From Unio delphinus (Eukaryota; Mollusca; Bivalvia; Unionida; Unionidae), in contig JAQISU010000167.1 in assembly GCA_029339505.1 (NCBI GenBank), positions 1,333,001 to 1,397,000 of the forward strand: a stretch of 64,000 nucleotides of DNA, read 5' to 3'. Numbering within the stretch: the first letter of the stretch is position 1; the number at the start of each line of letters is the position of its first letter. Shown piece after piece: positions 32,688-46,187 of this stretch. The notes under the pieces are model-generated. The model was given only the letters and a program-made list of their open reading frames with translations. It made no database searches and was not told the origin of the DNA. The position numbers and the translations under genes are program-made.

Positions 32688-32706
32688 AATTTATTTATAA
32701 TAACAT

Positions 32707-32979
32707 GAATTAATTGATTTTTCGGCGACAAAAGCAAGAGAACCTGTTAAACACCATGCGGAGCTACCAAATTCTATCAGAATGATTATCACAAGTCCGT
32801 CTGGAAGTGGCAAGACCCAACTGTTACTCTGATAATGAGATGGTCAAAATGGGACAGGCTGTATTTAGTGGCACCATCTGTAGATGATCAAAGATATTAC
32901 GATGTGTTACAAGATTTTAACGAGAACGCGAAATCATTAAATGAAGATGAAGATGTAATTGAATTTATTATTGATATCA
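32707..32979 (+). pseudogene. Packaging ATPase 5' part, unit 2
   Basis: P-loop present, TTAC deletion (type A), fused at GATATCA to unit 3. Confidence 0.78.
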
Positions 32980-32989
32980 TTATTGATTT

Positions 32990-34041
32990 ATGGAATTTAC
33001 CCGATAAATGAAAAGCCAAGTGTTGAGAACCTAAAACGTATGAAACAGTCAAATATAAATCGTGTAGCCGTACGAGTAATAGAACATTTTACGTTACGTG
33101 GAAACGGTCTAACGGATCTGAGACGTAGCAAGATAAACAAATGAGCTTTATCAGTCAAGGATACTGGTGGTACAATAAAAGATGTGGCTAAACTTAACAT
33201 CTTAACATCATTAAGATTCCCAATAACTGTAGATTGCAGTCAGATAAAATCCAATGTGAAATAGCACGTAAAATAATTTCAAAAACAAATATAAATGATT
33301 TTTGGGAAGCGTTGAGACCAAACGATTTGATAGTGGCAAGTAGAAAGATAGTCAGAGACAAACTTCAACAGCGGTTGTTTCAATTACATAAAGAAATATT
33401 CCCAACGCTTTTAGTGCCGTTATGTTATAGATCAGCTGATACACGAAGACAGAATATTGAAGTTGATATTCCAGGGCACCTGACAGGAAAACAGACTCTC
33501 GTATTAAATGATATTGTTCTGGTCATTATCAATGTTATCAAATATGCACTGCGCGCTGACAAATCTCCCTGGACGTTAGGATACTCAATGACGATACACT
33601 CATCTCAGGGGTTAACCATCTCTGATACAGTTGTTTGGATCGTAGATGATCGCATCGAGTGGTCGAATAATTTATCTCGCAGTGTCACGAGTAAGAAGAA
33701 TAAATTAACTTCATAGAGTCATTTTAGATTCTAATGACACCAGCAACAATGAAATTGTCAGCGTTGATATAATATGCATTAAAAAACACTCGCTGGTTAT
33801 AAACAGAGCGACAAAAAATAATAATGCAAAATTTGAAATTGATGTTGAATTTATAATGATGCTAAAACAACAACAAAATAATCACTGCGACAGCTGTAAT
33901 TGTATAATGCTACGGTATTGATCTAAACACAAAAATCCACGCCAATTTACAAAGAACAGAAAAGATAGCAGTCGTGGTCATATACGATAAAAGGTTAGGC
34001 TGACCCGTCTTGAGTGTAATAGACGCAGAGGTGCTAGATAA
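32990..34041 (+). pseudogene. Helicase C-terminus with HNH, unit 3
   Basis: L type, identical in layout to unit 2; open part 33234-33716. Confidence 0.75.
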
Positions 34042-34947
34042 GTGATCGTGGTTGTATCACTTGCAACTGTTCACGTGTAAATCCACGACGAAGAGCAGTT
34101 GAATCTAATCTGCAGATTGCGGATCTGCCCGTGGATCTTGTTATATTAGATATTTTATGTGCAGTAACACTCCATATAGGACCAGAAGCTCTTTTTTACC
34201 ACCTTCAAGTTCACCTGGTTGATATAAATATCTCACAGTGACATTACAGAGTAAATGTTATTTTGAAAAATCATTTTGTAAATGGGGTATATATTTATTT
34301 TGGATCGCGTTATTTGGTTTCATATTGATTGTTCGAGTAATTTCATTATTTAACGCAGCTATCACAGTTGGTAATCTTGCAACCCATTCACGAGATCTAT
34401 TGTGTTGAATACATTCCTTCGCGTATTGATATCCTAAAAAAACGCTCAGCAAGAGTTCGATTTAATCGTTCAACAATTACCTGATCGCGGTGTATTGCAG
34501 TAAGTCCTTGTCTGATGGTGACATTATGTTGCTTCATTAATGATAACACCGCACCCTGAAATTCCTTGCCAGGATCATCTTGTAGCAGATTTGACCATTG
34601 CAAAGGTCCTCGTCGATAAATTCGTTCAAACGCAGAAGCTACTTCTGATGCTCTCTTTGTGAATAATGGCTAATCTTCTTTTTATCTACATCAGCTACAG
34701 TTAAAACGGACTTGTAAGTCCGTCTTTTGACAGTATCATGTGAGAGAAATAATATATCCACCTGATGAACTTCATTTGGAACGCTGACATCAAAATGTGC
34801 AAAGTGAATTTGTTTAGGCGGTGGTAGATAAATCTGCCATATCGCCTGTCTTGATAACCAATCTGCTGCAATATCTTCTTTGACTTTTGCTGCTTTGGCG
34901 AGTTTATTAATTGCTGATTAACCCCTCCAGTATCCTCTTGGGGAATA
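34034..34947 (-). pseudogene. Polinton integrase, unit 3
   Basis: The same blocks as unit 1, with DDPGKEF in place of VDPGKEF at the second catalytic Asp region (34603-34397). Confidence 0.85.
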
Positions 34948-34969
34948 ATAAATATACTCCATAATAATA

Positions 34970-35489
34970 TTAATTACCAGCACCTACTATCAGTTTACTC
35001 TTCATCGCAGATCTTACTAACCAGTTAGCTAATGATTCATTGAAAGATTTATTCGTAATATAAGTTAACGCGTGAATCGATTTCACATCTGCGATATGTC
35101 TATGTTCCAGATTGTTGCTTTTATAAGCAGCATCATGAGCATGACAAGCCGGATCAATTTCATTTATAGGATATTCACCTGGTCTTGGTTGGTCTTGGCT
35201 ATCAAGTCGGATATCGAGTCTATTTCCAGGGCCGCAGTAATTATATCATGGAAGATGCTTTTCCCCTGGGTATTTGGCTATGGAGTCCCTGTGATTTTTG
35301 TCAATTTTTCTGCAATATCACCTCGTTGTTTTCTAAATCATCACACGATTTTGCAGAAATAAATCTAATTTTTTTGTATCATACTGTGCGCACTTGCCGG
35401 TGTGCGCTGATCTGTTATTTTTTGTTGTAATTGTTGTTAAGTCTATTTGTGCTAGTACGCGTCTTACATTTGACACAATATGGATCCAT
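34970..35489 (-). pseudogene. Zinc-ribbon plus phospholipase A2, unit 3
   Basis: All motifs as in unit 1. TGA before the calcium loop retained. An A/G change at 35353 extends a shadow frame only. Confidence 0.78.
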
Positions 35490-35508
35490 AATTTATTTAT
35501 AATAACAT

Positions 35509-35785
35509 GAATTAATTGATTTTTCGGCGACAAAAACACGAGAACTTGTTAAACACCATGCGGAGCTACCAAATTCTATCAGAATGATTATCACAAGTCC
35601 GTCTGGAAGTGGCAAGACCCAACTGTTACTTACTCTGATAATGAGATGGTCAAAATGGGACAGGTTGTATTTAGTGGCACCATCTGTAGATGATCAAAGA
35701 TATTACGATGTGTTACAAGATTTTAACGAGAATGCGAAATCATTAAATGAAGATGAAGATGTAATTGAATTTATTATTGATATCA
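35509..35785 (+). pseudogene. Packaging ATPase 5' part with chimeric end, unit 3
   Basis: TTAC is retained, so the frame is open from the P-loop (ATG at 35584) through DVLQDFNENAKSLNEDEDV. It runs across the junction to end at IIDLWNLPDK, stop 35817. The last ten or so residues come from the filler and the helicase segment. Confidence 0.8.
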
Positions 35786-35795
35786 TTATTGATTT

Positions 35796-36848
35796 ATGGA
35801 ATTTACCCGATAAATGAAAAGCCATGTGTTGAGAACCTAAAACGTATGAAACTGTCAAATATAAATCGTGTAGCCGTACGAGTAATAGAGCATTTTACGT
35901 TACGTGGAAATGGTCTAACGGATCTGAGACGTAGCAAGATAAACAAATGAGCTTTATCAGTCAAGGATACTGGTGGTACAATAAAAGATGTGGCTAAACT
36001 TAACATCTTAACATCATTAAGATTCCCAATAACTGTAGATTGCAGTCAGATAAAATCCAATGTGAAATAGCACGTAAAATAATTTCAGAAACAAATATAA
36101 ATGATTTTTGGGAAGCGTGGAGACCAAACGATTTGATAGTGGCAAGTAGAAAGATAGTCAGAGACAAACTTCAACAGCGGTTGTTTCAATTACATAAAGA
36201 AATATTCCCAACGCTTTTAATGCCGTTATGTTATAGATCAGCTGATACACGAAGACAGAATATTGAAGTTGATATTCCAGGGCACCTGACAGGAAAACAG
36301 ACTCTCGTATTAAATGATATTGTTCTGGTCATTATCAATGTTATCGAATATGCACTGCGCGCTGACAAATCTCCCTGGACGTTAGGATACTCAATGACGA
36401 TACACTCATCTCAGGGGTTAACCATCTCTGATACAGTTGTTTGGATCGTAGATGATCGCATCGAGTGGTCGAATAATTTATCTCGCAGTGTCACAAGTTA
36501 GAAGAATAAATTAACTTCATAGAGTCATTCTAGATTCTAATGACACCAGCAACAATGAAATTATCAGCGTTGATATAATATGTATTAAAAAAAACACTCG
36601 CTGGTTATAAACAGAGCGACAAAAATAATAATACAAAATTTGAAATTGATGTTGAATTTATAATGATGCTAAAACAACAACAGAATAATCACTGCGCCAG
36701 CTGTAATTGTATAATGCTACGGTATTGATCTAAACACAAACATCCACGCCAATTTACAAAGAACAGAAAAGATAGCAGTCGTGGTCATATACGAGAAAAG
36801 GTTATGCTGACCTGTCTTGAGTGTAATAGACGCAGAGGTGCTAGTTAA
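35796..36848 (+). pseudogene. Helicase C-terminus with HNH, unit 4
   Basis: W type. The open part 36040-36501 ends TS. HNH has CASCN and GHIREK. One extra A in the A8 run near 36590. Confidence 0.75.
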
Positions 36849-37754
36849 GTGATCGTGGTGGTATCACTTGCAACTGTTCACGTGTAAATCCACGACGAAG
36901 AGCAGTTGAATCTAATCTGCAGATTGCGGATCTACCCGTGGATCTTGTTATATTAGATATTTTATGTGCAGTAACACTCCATATAGGACCAGAAGTTCTT
37001 TTTTACCACCTTCAAGTTCACCTGGTTCATATAAATATCTCACAGTGACATTACAGAGTAAATGTTATTTTGAAAAATCATTTTGTAAATGGGGTATATA
37101 TTTATTTTGGATCGCGTTATTTGGTTTCATATTGATTGTTCGAGTAATTTCATTATTTAACGCAGCTATCACAGTTGGTAATCTTGCAACCCATTCACGA
37201 GATCTATTGTGTTGAATACATTCCTTCGCGTATTGATATCCTAAAAAAACGCTCAGCAAGAGTTCGATTTAATCGTTCAACAATTACCTGATCGCGGTGT
37301 ATTGCAGTAAGTCCTTGTCTGATGGTGACATTATGTTGCTTCATTAATGATAACACCGCACCCTGAAATTCCTTGCCAGGATCAACTTGTAGCAGATTTG
37401 ACCATTGCAAAGGTCCTCGTCGATAAATTCGTTCAAACGCAGAAGCTACTTCTGATGCTCCCTTTGTGAATAATGGCTAATCTTCTTTGTATCTACATCA
37501 GCTACAGTTAAAACGGACTTGTAAGTCCGTCTTTTGACAGTATCATGTGAGAGAAATAATATATCCACCTGATGAACTTCATTTGGAACGCTGACATCAA
37601 AATGTGCAAAGTGAATTTGTTTAGGCGGTGGTAGATAAATCTGCCATATCGCCTGTCTTGATAACCAATCTGCTGCAATATCTTCTTTGACTTTTGCTGC
37701 TTTGGCGAGTTTATTAATTGCTGATTAACCCCTCCAGTATCCTCTTGGGGAATA
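36841..37754 (-). pseudogene. Polinton integrase, unit 4
   Basis: Same blocks and breaks as unit 1; open fragments 37410-37204 and 37259-37065. Confidence 0.85.
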
Positions 37755-37776
37755 ATAAATATATTCTATAATAATA

Positions 37777-38296
37777 TTAATTACCAGCACCTACTATCAG
37801 TTTACTCTTCATCGCAGATCTTACTAACCAGTTAGCTAATGATTCATTGAAAGATTTATTCGTAATATAAGTTAACGCGTGAATCGATTTCACATCTGCC
37901 ATATGTCTATGTTCCAGATTGTTGCTTTTATAAGCAGCATCATGAGCATGACAAGCCGGATCAATTTCATTTATAGGATATTCACCTGGTCTTGGTTGGT
38001 CTTGGCTATCAAGTCGGATATCGAGTCTATTTCCAGGGCCGCAGTAATTATATCATGGAAGATGCTTTCCCCCTGGGTATTTGGCTATGGAGTCCCTGTG
38101 ATTTTTGTCAATTTTTCTGCAATATCACCTCGTTGTTTTCTAAATCATCACACGATTTTACAGAAATAAATCTAATTTTTTTGTATCATACTGTGCGCAC
38201 TTGCCGGTGTGCGCTGATCTGTTATTTTTTGTTGTAATTGTTGTTAAGTCTATTTGTGCTAGTACGCGTCTTACATTTGACACAATATGGATCCAT
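37777..38296 (-). pseudogene. Zinc-ribbon plus phospholipase A2, unit 4
   Basis: All motifs present, TGA before the calcium loop retained. Confidence 0.78.
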
Positions 38297-38315
38297 AATT
38301 TATTTATAATAACAT

Positions 38316-38588
38316 GAATTAATTGATTTTTCGGCGACAAAAGCAAGAGAACCTGTTAAACACCATGCGGAGCTACAAAATTCTATCAGAATGATTATCA
38401 CAAGTCCGTCTGGAAGTGGCAAGACCCAACTGTTACTCTGATAATGAGATGGTCAAAATGGGACAGGCTGTATTTAGTGGCACCATCTGTAGATGATCAA
38501 AGATATTACGATGTGTTACAAGATTTTAACGAGAACGCGAAATCATTAAATGAAGATGAAGATGTAATTGAATTTATTATTGATATCA
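38316..38588 (+). pseudogene. Packaging ATPase 5' part, unit 4
   Basis: P-loop present, TTAC deletion, a C-to-A change in the segment before the P-loop, fused to unit 5. Confidence 0.78.
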
Positions 38589-38598
38589 TTATTGATTT

Positions 38599-39650
38599 AT
38601 GGAATTTACCCGATAAATGAAAAGCCAAGTGTTGAGAACCTAAAACGTATGAAACAGTCAAATATAAATCGTGTAGCCGTACGAGTAATAGAACATTTTA
38701 CGTTACGTGGAAACGGTCTAACGGATCTGAGACGTAGCAAGATAAACAAATGAGCTTTATCAGTCAAGGATACTGGTGGTACAATAAAAGATGTGGCTAA
38801 ACTTAACATCTTAACATCATTAAGATTCCCAATAACTGTAGATTGCAGTCAGATAAAATCCAATGTGAAATAGCACGTAAAATAATTTCAAAAACAAATA
38901 TAAATGATTTTTGGGAAGCGTTGAGACCAAACGATTTGATAGTGGCAAGTAGAAAGATAGTCAGAGACAAACTTCAACAGCGGTTGTTTCAATTACATAA
39001 AGAAATATTCCCAACGCTTTTAGTGCCGTTATGTTATAGATCAGCTGATACACGAAGACAGAATATTGAAGTTGATATTCCAGGGCACCTGACAGGAAAA
39101 CAGACTCTCGTATTAAATGATATTGTTCTGGTCATTATCAATGTTATCAAATATGCACTGCGCGCTGACAAATCTCCCTGGACGTTAGGATACTCAATGA
39201 CGATACACTCATCTCAGGGGTTAACCATCTCTGATACAGTTGTTTGGATCGTAGATGATCGCATCGAGTGGTCGAATAATTTATCTCGCAGTGTCACGAG
39301 TAAGAAGAATAAATTAACTTCATAGAGTCATTTTAGATTCTAATGACACCAGCAACAATGAAATTGTCAGCGTTGATATAATATGCATTAAAAAACACTC
39401 GCTGGTTATAAACAGAGCGACAAAAAATAATAATGCAAAATTTGAAATTGATGTTGAATTTATAATGATGCTAAAACAACAACAAAATAATCACTGCGAC
39501 AGCTGTAATTGTATAATGCTACGGTATTGATCTAAACACAAAAATCCACGCCAATTTACAAAGAACAGAAAAGATAGCAGTCGTGGTCATATACGATAAA
39601 AGGTTAGGCTGACCCGTCTTGAGTGTAATAGACGCAGAGGTGCTAGATAA
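38599..39650 (+). pseudogene. Helicase C-terminus with HNH, unit 5
   Basis: L type, open part 38843-39325. Confidence 0.75.
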
Positions 39651-40556
39651 GTGATCGTGGTTGTATCACTTGCAACTGTTCACGTGTAAATCCACGACGA
39701 AGAGCAGTTGAATCTAATCTGCAGATTGCGGATCTGCCCGTGGATCTTGTTATATTAGATATTTTATGTGCAGTAACACTCCATATAGGACCAGAAGCTC
39801 TTTTTTACCACCTTCAAGTTCACCTGGTTCATATAAATATCTCACAGTGACATTACAGAGTAAATGTTATTTTGAAAAATCATTTTGTAAATGGGGTATA
39901 TATTTATTTTGGATCGCGTTATTTGGTTTCATATTGATTGTTCGAGTAATTTCATTATTTAACGCAGCTATCACAGTTGGTAATCTTGCAACCCATTCAC
40001 GAGATCTATTGTGTTGAATACATTCCTTCGCGTATTGATATCCTAAAAAAACGCTCAGCAAGAGTTCGATTTAATCGTTCAACAATTACCTGATCGCGGT
40101 GTATTGCAGTAAGTCCTTGTCTGATGGTGACATTATGTTGCTTCATTAATGATAACACCGCACCCTGAAATTCCTTGCCAGGATCATCTTGTAGCAGATT
40201 TGACCATTGCAAAGGTCCTCGTCGATAAATTCGTTCAAACGCAGAAGCTACTTCTGATGCTCTCTTTGTGAATAATGGCTAATCTTCTTTTTATCTACAT
40301 CAGCTACAGTTAAAACGGACTTGTAAGTCCGTCTTTTGACAGTATCATGTGAGAGAAATAATATATCCACCTGATGAACTTCATTTGGAACGCTGACATC
40401 AAAATGTGCAAAGTGAATTTGTTTAGGCGGTGGTAGATAAATCTGCCATATCGCCTGTCTTGATAACCAATCTGCTGCAATATCTTCTTTGACTTTTGCT
40501 GCTTTGGCGAGTTTATTAATTGCTGATTAACCCCTCCAGTATCCTCTTGGGGAATA
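39643..40556 (-). pseudogene. Polinton integrase, unit 5
   Basis: Same blocks; DDPGKEF variant as in units 3 and 8. Confidence 0.85.
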
Positions 40557-40578
40557 ATAAATATACTCCATAATAATA

Positions 40579-41098
40579 TTAATTACCAGCACCTACTATC
40601 AGTTTACTCTTCATCGCAGATCTTACTAACCAGTTAGCTAATGATTCATTGAAAGATTTATTCGTAATATAAGTTAACGCGTGAATCGATTTCACATCTG
40701 CGATATGTCTATGTTCCAGATTGTTGCTTTTATAAGCAGCATCATGAGCATGACAAGCCGGATCAATTTCATTTATAGGATATTCACCTGGTCTTGGTTG
40801 GTCTTGGCTATCAAGTCGGATATCGAGTCTATTTCCAGGGCCGCAGTAATTATATCATGGAAGATGCTTTTCCCCTGGGTATTTGGCTATGGAGTCCCTG
40901 TGATTTTTGTCAATTTTTCTGCAATATCACCTCGTTGTTTTCTAAATCATCACACGATTTTGCAGAAATAAATCTAATTTTTTTGTATCATACTGTGCGC
41001 ACTTGCCGGTGTGCGCTGATCTGTTATTTTTTGTTGTAATTGTTGTTAAGTCTATTTGTGCTAGTACGCGTCTTACATTTGACACAATATGGATCCAT
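40579..41098 (-). pseudogene. Zinc-ribbon plus phospholipase A2, unit 5
   Basis: All motifs present, TGA before the calcium loop retained. Confidence 0.78.
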
Positions 41099-41117
41099 AA
41101 TTTATTTATAATAACAT

Positions 41118-41394
41118 GAATTAATTGATTTTTCGGCGACAAAAACACGAGAACTTGTTAAACACCATGCGGAGCTACCAAATTCTATCAGAATGATTAT
41201 CACAAGTCCGTCTGGAAGTGGCAAGACCCAACTGTTACTTACTCTGATAATGAGATGGTCAAAATGGGACAGGTTGTATTTAGTGGCACCATCTGTAGAT
41301 GATCAAAGATATTACGATGTGTTACAAGATTTTAACGAGAATGCGAAATCATTAAATGAAGATGAAGATGTAATTGAATTTATTATTGATATCA
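41118..41394 (+). pseudogene. Packaging ATPase 5' part with chimeric end, unit 5
   Basis: Type B, open frame 41193-41426 from the P-loop across the junction, the same 77-residue chimera as unit 3. Confidence 0.8.
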
Positions 41395-41404
41395 TTATTG
41401 ATTT

Positions 41405-42457
41405 ATGGAATTTACCCGATAAATGAAAAGCCATGTGTTGAGAACCTAAAACGTATGAAACTGTCAAATATAAATCGTGTAGCCGTACGAGTAATAGAGC
41501 ATTTTACGTTACGTGGAAATGGTCTAACGGATCTGAGACGTAGCAAGATAAACAAATGAGCTTTATCAGTCAAGGATACTGGTGGTACAATAAAAGATGT
41601 GGCTAAACTTAACATCTTAACATCATTAAGATTCCCAATAACTGTAGATTGCAGTCAGATAAAATCCAATGTGAAATAGCACGTAAAATAATTTCAGAAA
41701 CAAATATAAATGATTTTTGGGAAGCGTGGAGACCAAACGATTTGATAGTGGCAAGTAGAAAGATAGTCAGAGACAAACTTCAACAGCGGTTGTTTCAATT
41801 ACATAAAGAAATATTCCCAACGCTTTTAATGCCGTTATGTTATAGATCAGCTGATACACGAAGACAGAATATTGAAGTTGATATTCCAGGGCACCTGACA
41901 GGAAAACAGACTCTCGTATTAAATGATATTGTTCTGGTCATTATCAATGTTATCGAATATGCACTGCGCGCTGACAAATCTCCCTGGACGTTAGGATACT
42001 CAATGACGATACACTCATCTCAGGGGTTAACCATCTCTGATACAGTTGTTTGGATCGTAGATGATCGCATCGAGTGGTCGAATAATTTATCTCGCAGTGT
42101 CACAAGTTAGAAGAATAAATTAACTTCATAGAGTCATTCTAGATTCTAATGACACCAGCAACAATGAAATTATCAGCGTTGATATAATATGTATTAAAAA
42201 AAACACTCGCTGGTTATAAACAGAGCGACAAAAATAATAATACAAAATTTGAAATTGATGTTGAATTTATAATGATGCTAAAACAACAACAGAATAATCA
42301 CTGCGCCAGCTGTAATTGTATAATGCTACGGTATTGATCTAAACACAAACATCCACGCCAATTTACAAAGAACAGAAAAGATAGCAGTCGTGGTCATATA
42401 CGAGAAAAGGTTATGCTGACCTGTCTTGAGTGTAATAGACGCAGAGGTGCTAGTTAA
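41405..42457 (+). pseudogene. Helicase C-terminus with HNH, unit 6
   Basis: W type, open part 41649-42110; same layout as unit 4. Confidence 0.75.
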
Positions 42458-43363
42458 GTGATCGTGGTGGTATCACTTGCAACTGTTCACGTGTAAATCC
42501 ACGACGAAGAGCAGTTGAATCTAATCTGCAGATTGCGGATCTACCCGTGGATCTTGTTATATTAGATATTTTATGTGCAGTAACACTCCATATAGGACCA
42601 GAAGTTCTTTTTTACCACCTTCAAGTTCACCTGGTTCATATAAATATCTCACAGTGACATTACAGAGTAAATGTTATTTTGAAAAATCATTTTGTAAATG
42701 GGGTATATATTTATTTTGGATCGCGTTATTTGGTTTCATATTGATTGTTCGAGTAATTTCATTATTTAACGCAGCTATCACAGTTGGTAATCTTGCAACC
42801 CATTCACGAGATCTATTGTGTTGAATACATTCCTTCGCGTATTGATATCCTAAAAAAACGCTCAGCAAGAGTTCGATTTAATCGTTCAACAATTACCTGA
42901 TCGCGGTGTATTGCAGTAAGTCCTTGTCTGATGGTGACATTATGTTGCTTCATTAATGATAACACCGCACCCTGAAATTCCTTGCCAGGATCAACTTGTA
43001 GCAGATTTGACCATTGCAAAGGTCCTCGTCGATAAATTCGTTCAAACGCAGAAGCTACTTCTGATGCTCCCTTTGTGAATAATGGCTAATCTTCTTTGTA
43101 TCTACATCAGCTACAGTTAAAACGGACTTGTAAGTCCGTCTTTTGACAGTATCATGTGAGAGAAATAATATATCCACCTGATGAACTTCATTTGGAACGC
43201 TGACATCAAAATGTGCAAAGTGAATTTGTTTAGGCGGTGGTAGATAAATCTGCCATATCGCCTGTCTTGATAACCAATCTGCTGCAATATCTTCTTTGAC
43301 TTTTGCTGCTTTGGCGAGTTTATTAATTGCTGATTAACCCCTCCAGTATCCTCTTGGGGAATA
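42450..43363 (-). pseudogene. Polinton integrase, unit 6
   Basis: Same blocks and breaks as unit 1; VDPGKEF form. Confidence 0.85.
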
Positions 43364-43385
43364 ATAAATATATTCTATAATAATA

Positions 43386-43905
43386 TTAATTACCAGCACC
43401 TACTATCAGTTTACTCTTCATCGCAGATCTTACTAACCAGTTAGCTAATGATTCATTGAAAGATTTATTCGTAATATAAGTTAACGCGTGAATCGATTTC
43501 ACATCTGCGATATGTCTATGTTCCAGATTGTTGCTTTTATAAGCAGCATCATGAGCATGACAAGCCGGATCAATTTCATTTATAGGATATTCACCTGGTC
43601 TTGGTTGGTCTTGGCTATCAAGTCGGATATCGAGTCTATTTCCAGGGCCGCAGTAATTATATCATGGAAGATGCTTTCCCCCTGGGTATTTGGCTATGGA
43701 GTCCCTGTGATTTTTGTCAATTTTTCTGCAATATCACCTCGTTGTTTTCTAAATCATCACACGATTTTACAGAAATAAATCTAATTTTTTTGTATCATAC
43801 TGTGCGCACTTGCCGGTGTGCGCTGATCTGTTATTTTTTGTTGTAATTGTTGTTAAGTCTATTTGTGCTAGTACGCGTCTTACATTTGACACAATATGGA
43901 TCCAT
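43386..43905 (-). pseudogene. Zinc-ribbon plus phospholipase A2, unit 6
   Basis: All motifs present, TGA before the calcium loop retained. Confidence 0.78.
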
Positions 43906-43924
43906 AATTTATTTATAATAACAT

Positions 43925-44197
43925 GAATTAATTGATTTTTCGGCGACAAAAGCAAGAGAACCTGTTAAACACCATGCGGAGCTACCAAATTCTATCAGAA
44001 TGATTATCACAAGTCCGTCTGGAAGTGGCAAGACCCAACTGTTACTCTGATAATGAGATGGTCAAAATGGGACAGGCTGTATTTAGTGGCACCATCTGTA
44101 GATGATCAAAGATATTACGATGTGTTACAAGATTTTAACGAGAACGCGAAATCATTAAATGAAGATGAAGATGTAATTGAATTTATTATTGATATCA
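43925..44197 (+). pseudogene. Packaging ATPase 5' part, unit 6
   Basis: P-loop present, TTAC deletion, fused to unit 7. Confidence 0.78.
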
Positions 44198-44207
44198 TTA
44201 TTGATTT

Positions 44208-45259
44208 ATGGAATTTACCCGATAAATGAAAAGCCAAGTGTTGAGAACCTAAAACGTATGAAACAGTCAAATATAAATCGTGTAGCCGTACGAGTAATAG
44301 AACATTTTACGTTACGTGGAAACGGTCTAACGGATCTGAGACGTAGCAAGATAAACAAATGAGCTTTATCAGTCAAGGATACTGGTGGTACAATAAAAGA
44401 TGTGGCTAAACTTAACATCTTAACATCATTAAGATTCCCAATAACTGTAGATTGCAGTCAGATAAAATCCAATGTGAAATAGCACGTAAAATAATTTCAA
44501 AAACAAATATAAATGATTTTTGGGAAGCGTTGAGACCAAACGATTTGATAGTGGCAAGTAGAAAGATAGTCAGAGACAAACTTCAACAGCGGTTGTTTCA
44601 ATTACATAAAGAAATATTCCCAACGCTTTTAGTGCCGTTATGTTATAGATCAGCTGATACACGAAGACAGAATATTGAAGTTGATATTCCAGGGCACCTG
44701 ACAGGAAAACAGACTCTCGTATTAAATGATATTGTTCTGGTCATTATCAATGTTATCAAATATGCACTGCGCGCTGACAAATCTCCCTGGACGTTAGGAT
44801 ACTCAATGACGATACACTCATCTCAGGGGTTAACCATCTCTGATACAGTTGTTTGGATCGTAGATGATCGCATCGAGTGGTCGAATAATTTATCTCGCAG
44901 TGTCACGAGTAAGAAGAATAAATTAACTTCATAGAGTCATTTTAGATTCTAATGACACCAGCAACAATGAAATTGTCAGCGTTGATATAATATGCATTAA
45001 AAAACACTCGCTGGTTATAAACAGAGCGACAAAAAATAATAATGCAAAATTTGAAATTGATGTTGAATTTATAATGATGCTAAAACAACAACAAAATAAT
45101 CACTGCGACAGCTGTAATTGTATAATGCTACGGTATTGATCTAAACACAAAAATCCACGCCAATTTACAAAGAACAGAAAAGATAGCAGTCGTGGTCATA
45201 TACGATAAAAGGTTAGGCTGACCCGTCTTGAGTGTAATAGACGCAGAGGTGCTAGATAA
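44208..45259 (+). pseudogene. Helicase C-terminus with HNH, unit 7
   Basis: L type, open part 44452-44934. Confidence 0.75.
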
Positions 45260-46165
45260 GTGATCGTGGTTGTATCACTTGCAACTGTTCACGTGTAAAT
45301 CCACGACGAAGAGCAGTTGAATCTAATCTGCAGATTGCGGATCTGCCCGTGGATCTTGTTATATTAGATATTTTATGTGCAGTAACACTCCATATAGGAC
45401 CAGAAGTTCTTTTTTACCACCTTCAAGTTCACCTGGTTCATATAAATATCTCACAGTGACATTACAGAGTAAATGTTATTTTGAAAAATCATTTTGTAAA
45501 TGGGGTATATATTTATTTTGGATCGCGTTATTTGGTTTCATATTGATTGTTCGAGTAATTTCATTATTTAACGCAGCTATCACAGTTGGTAATCTTGCAA
45601 CCCATTCACGAGATCTATTGTGTTGAATACATTCCTTCGCGTATTGATATCCTAAAAAAACGCTCAGCAAGAGTTCGATTTAATCGTTCAACAATTACCT
45701 GATCGCGGTGTATTGCAGTAAGTCCTTGTCTGATGGTGACATTATGTTGCTTCATTAATGATAACACCGCACCCTGAAATTCCTTGCCAGGATCAACTTG
45801 TAGCAGATTTGACCATTGCAAAGGTCCTCGTCGATAAATTCGTTCAAACGCAGAAGCTACTTCTGATGCTCCCTTTGTGAATAATGGCTAATCTTCTTTG
45901 TATCTACATCAGCTACAGTTAAAACGGACTTGTAAGTCCGTCTTTTGACAGTATCATGTGAGAGAAATAATATATCCACCTGATGAACTTCATTTGGAAC
46001 GCTGACATCAAAATGTGCAAAGTGAATTTGTTTAGGCGGTGGTAGATAAATCTGCCATATCGCCTGTCTTGATAACCAATCTGCTGCAATATCTTCTTTG
46101 ACTTTTGCTGCTTTGGCGAGTTTATTAATTGCTGATTAACCCCTCCAGTATCCTCTTGGGGAATA
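45252..46165 (-). pseudogene. Polinton integrase, unit 7
   Basis: Same blocks and breaks as unit 1; VDPGKEF form. Confidence 0.85.
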
Positions 46166-46187
46166 ATAAATATATTCTATAATAATA

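Larger units (their letters stand above)
30188..32989 (+). repeat. Tandem unit 2 of 9 (2802 bp)
   Basis: Helicase L type (EAL; open frame 30432-30914), ATPase type A. It contains the variant GCCATATG at 32290 (opposite-strand change in the PLA2 gene), which is shared only with unit 4. Confidence 0.93.
32990..35795 (+). repeat. Tandem unit 3 of 9 (2806 bp)
   Basis: Helicase L type (33234-33716), ATPase type B with TTAC retained. The variant GGTTGATATAAAT near 34217 replaces GGTTCATAT and is shared only with unit 8. GATCATCTTG near 34575 is shared with units 5 and 8. Confidence 0.93.
35796..38598 (+). repeat. Tandem unit 4 of 9 (2803 bp)
   Basis: Helicase W type (36040-36501), ATPase type A. 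It shares the GCCATATG variant (37898) with unit 2 and has a private change GCTACAAAATTC near 38372. Confidence 0.93.
38599..41404 (+). repeat. Tandem unit 5 of 9 (2806 bp)
   Basis: Helicase L type (38843-39325), ATPase type B. It has GCTCTTTTTTACC near 39797, like units 3 and 8, but keeps GGTTCATAT. Confidence 0.93.
41405..44207 (+). repeat. Tandem unit 6 of 9 (2803 bp)
   Basis: Helicase W type (41649-42110), ATPase type A. Confidence 0.93.
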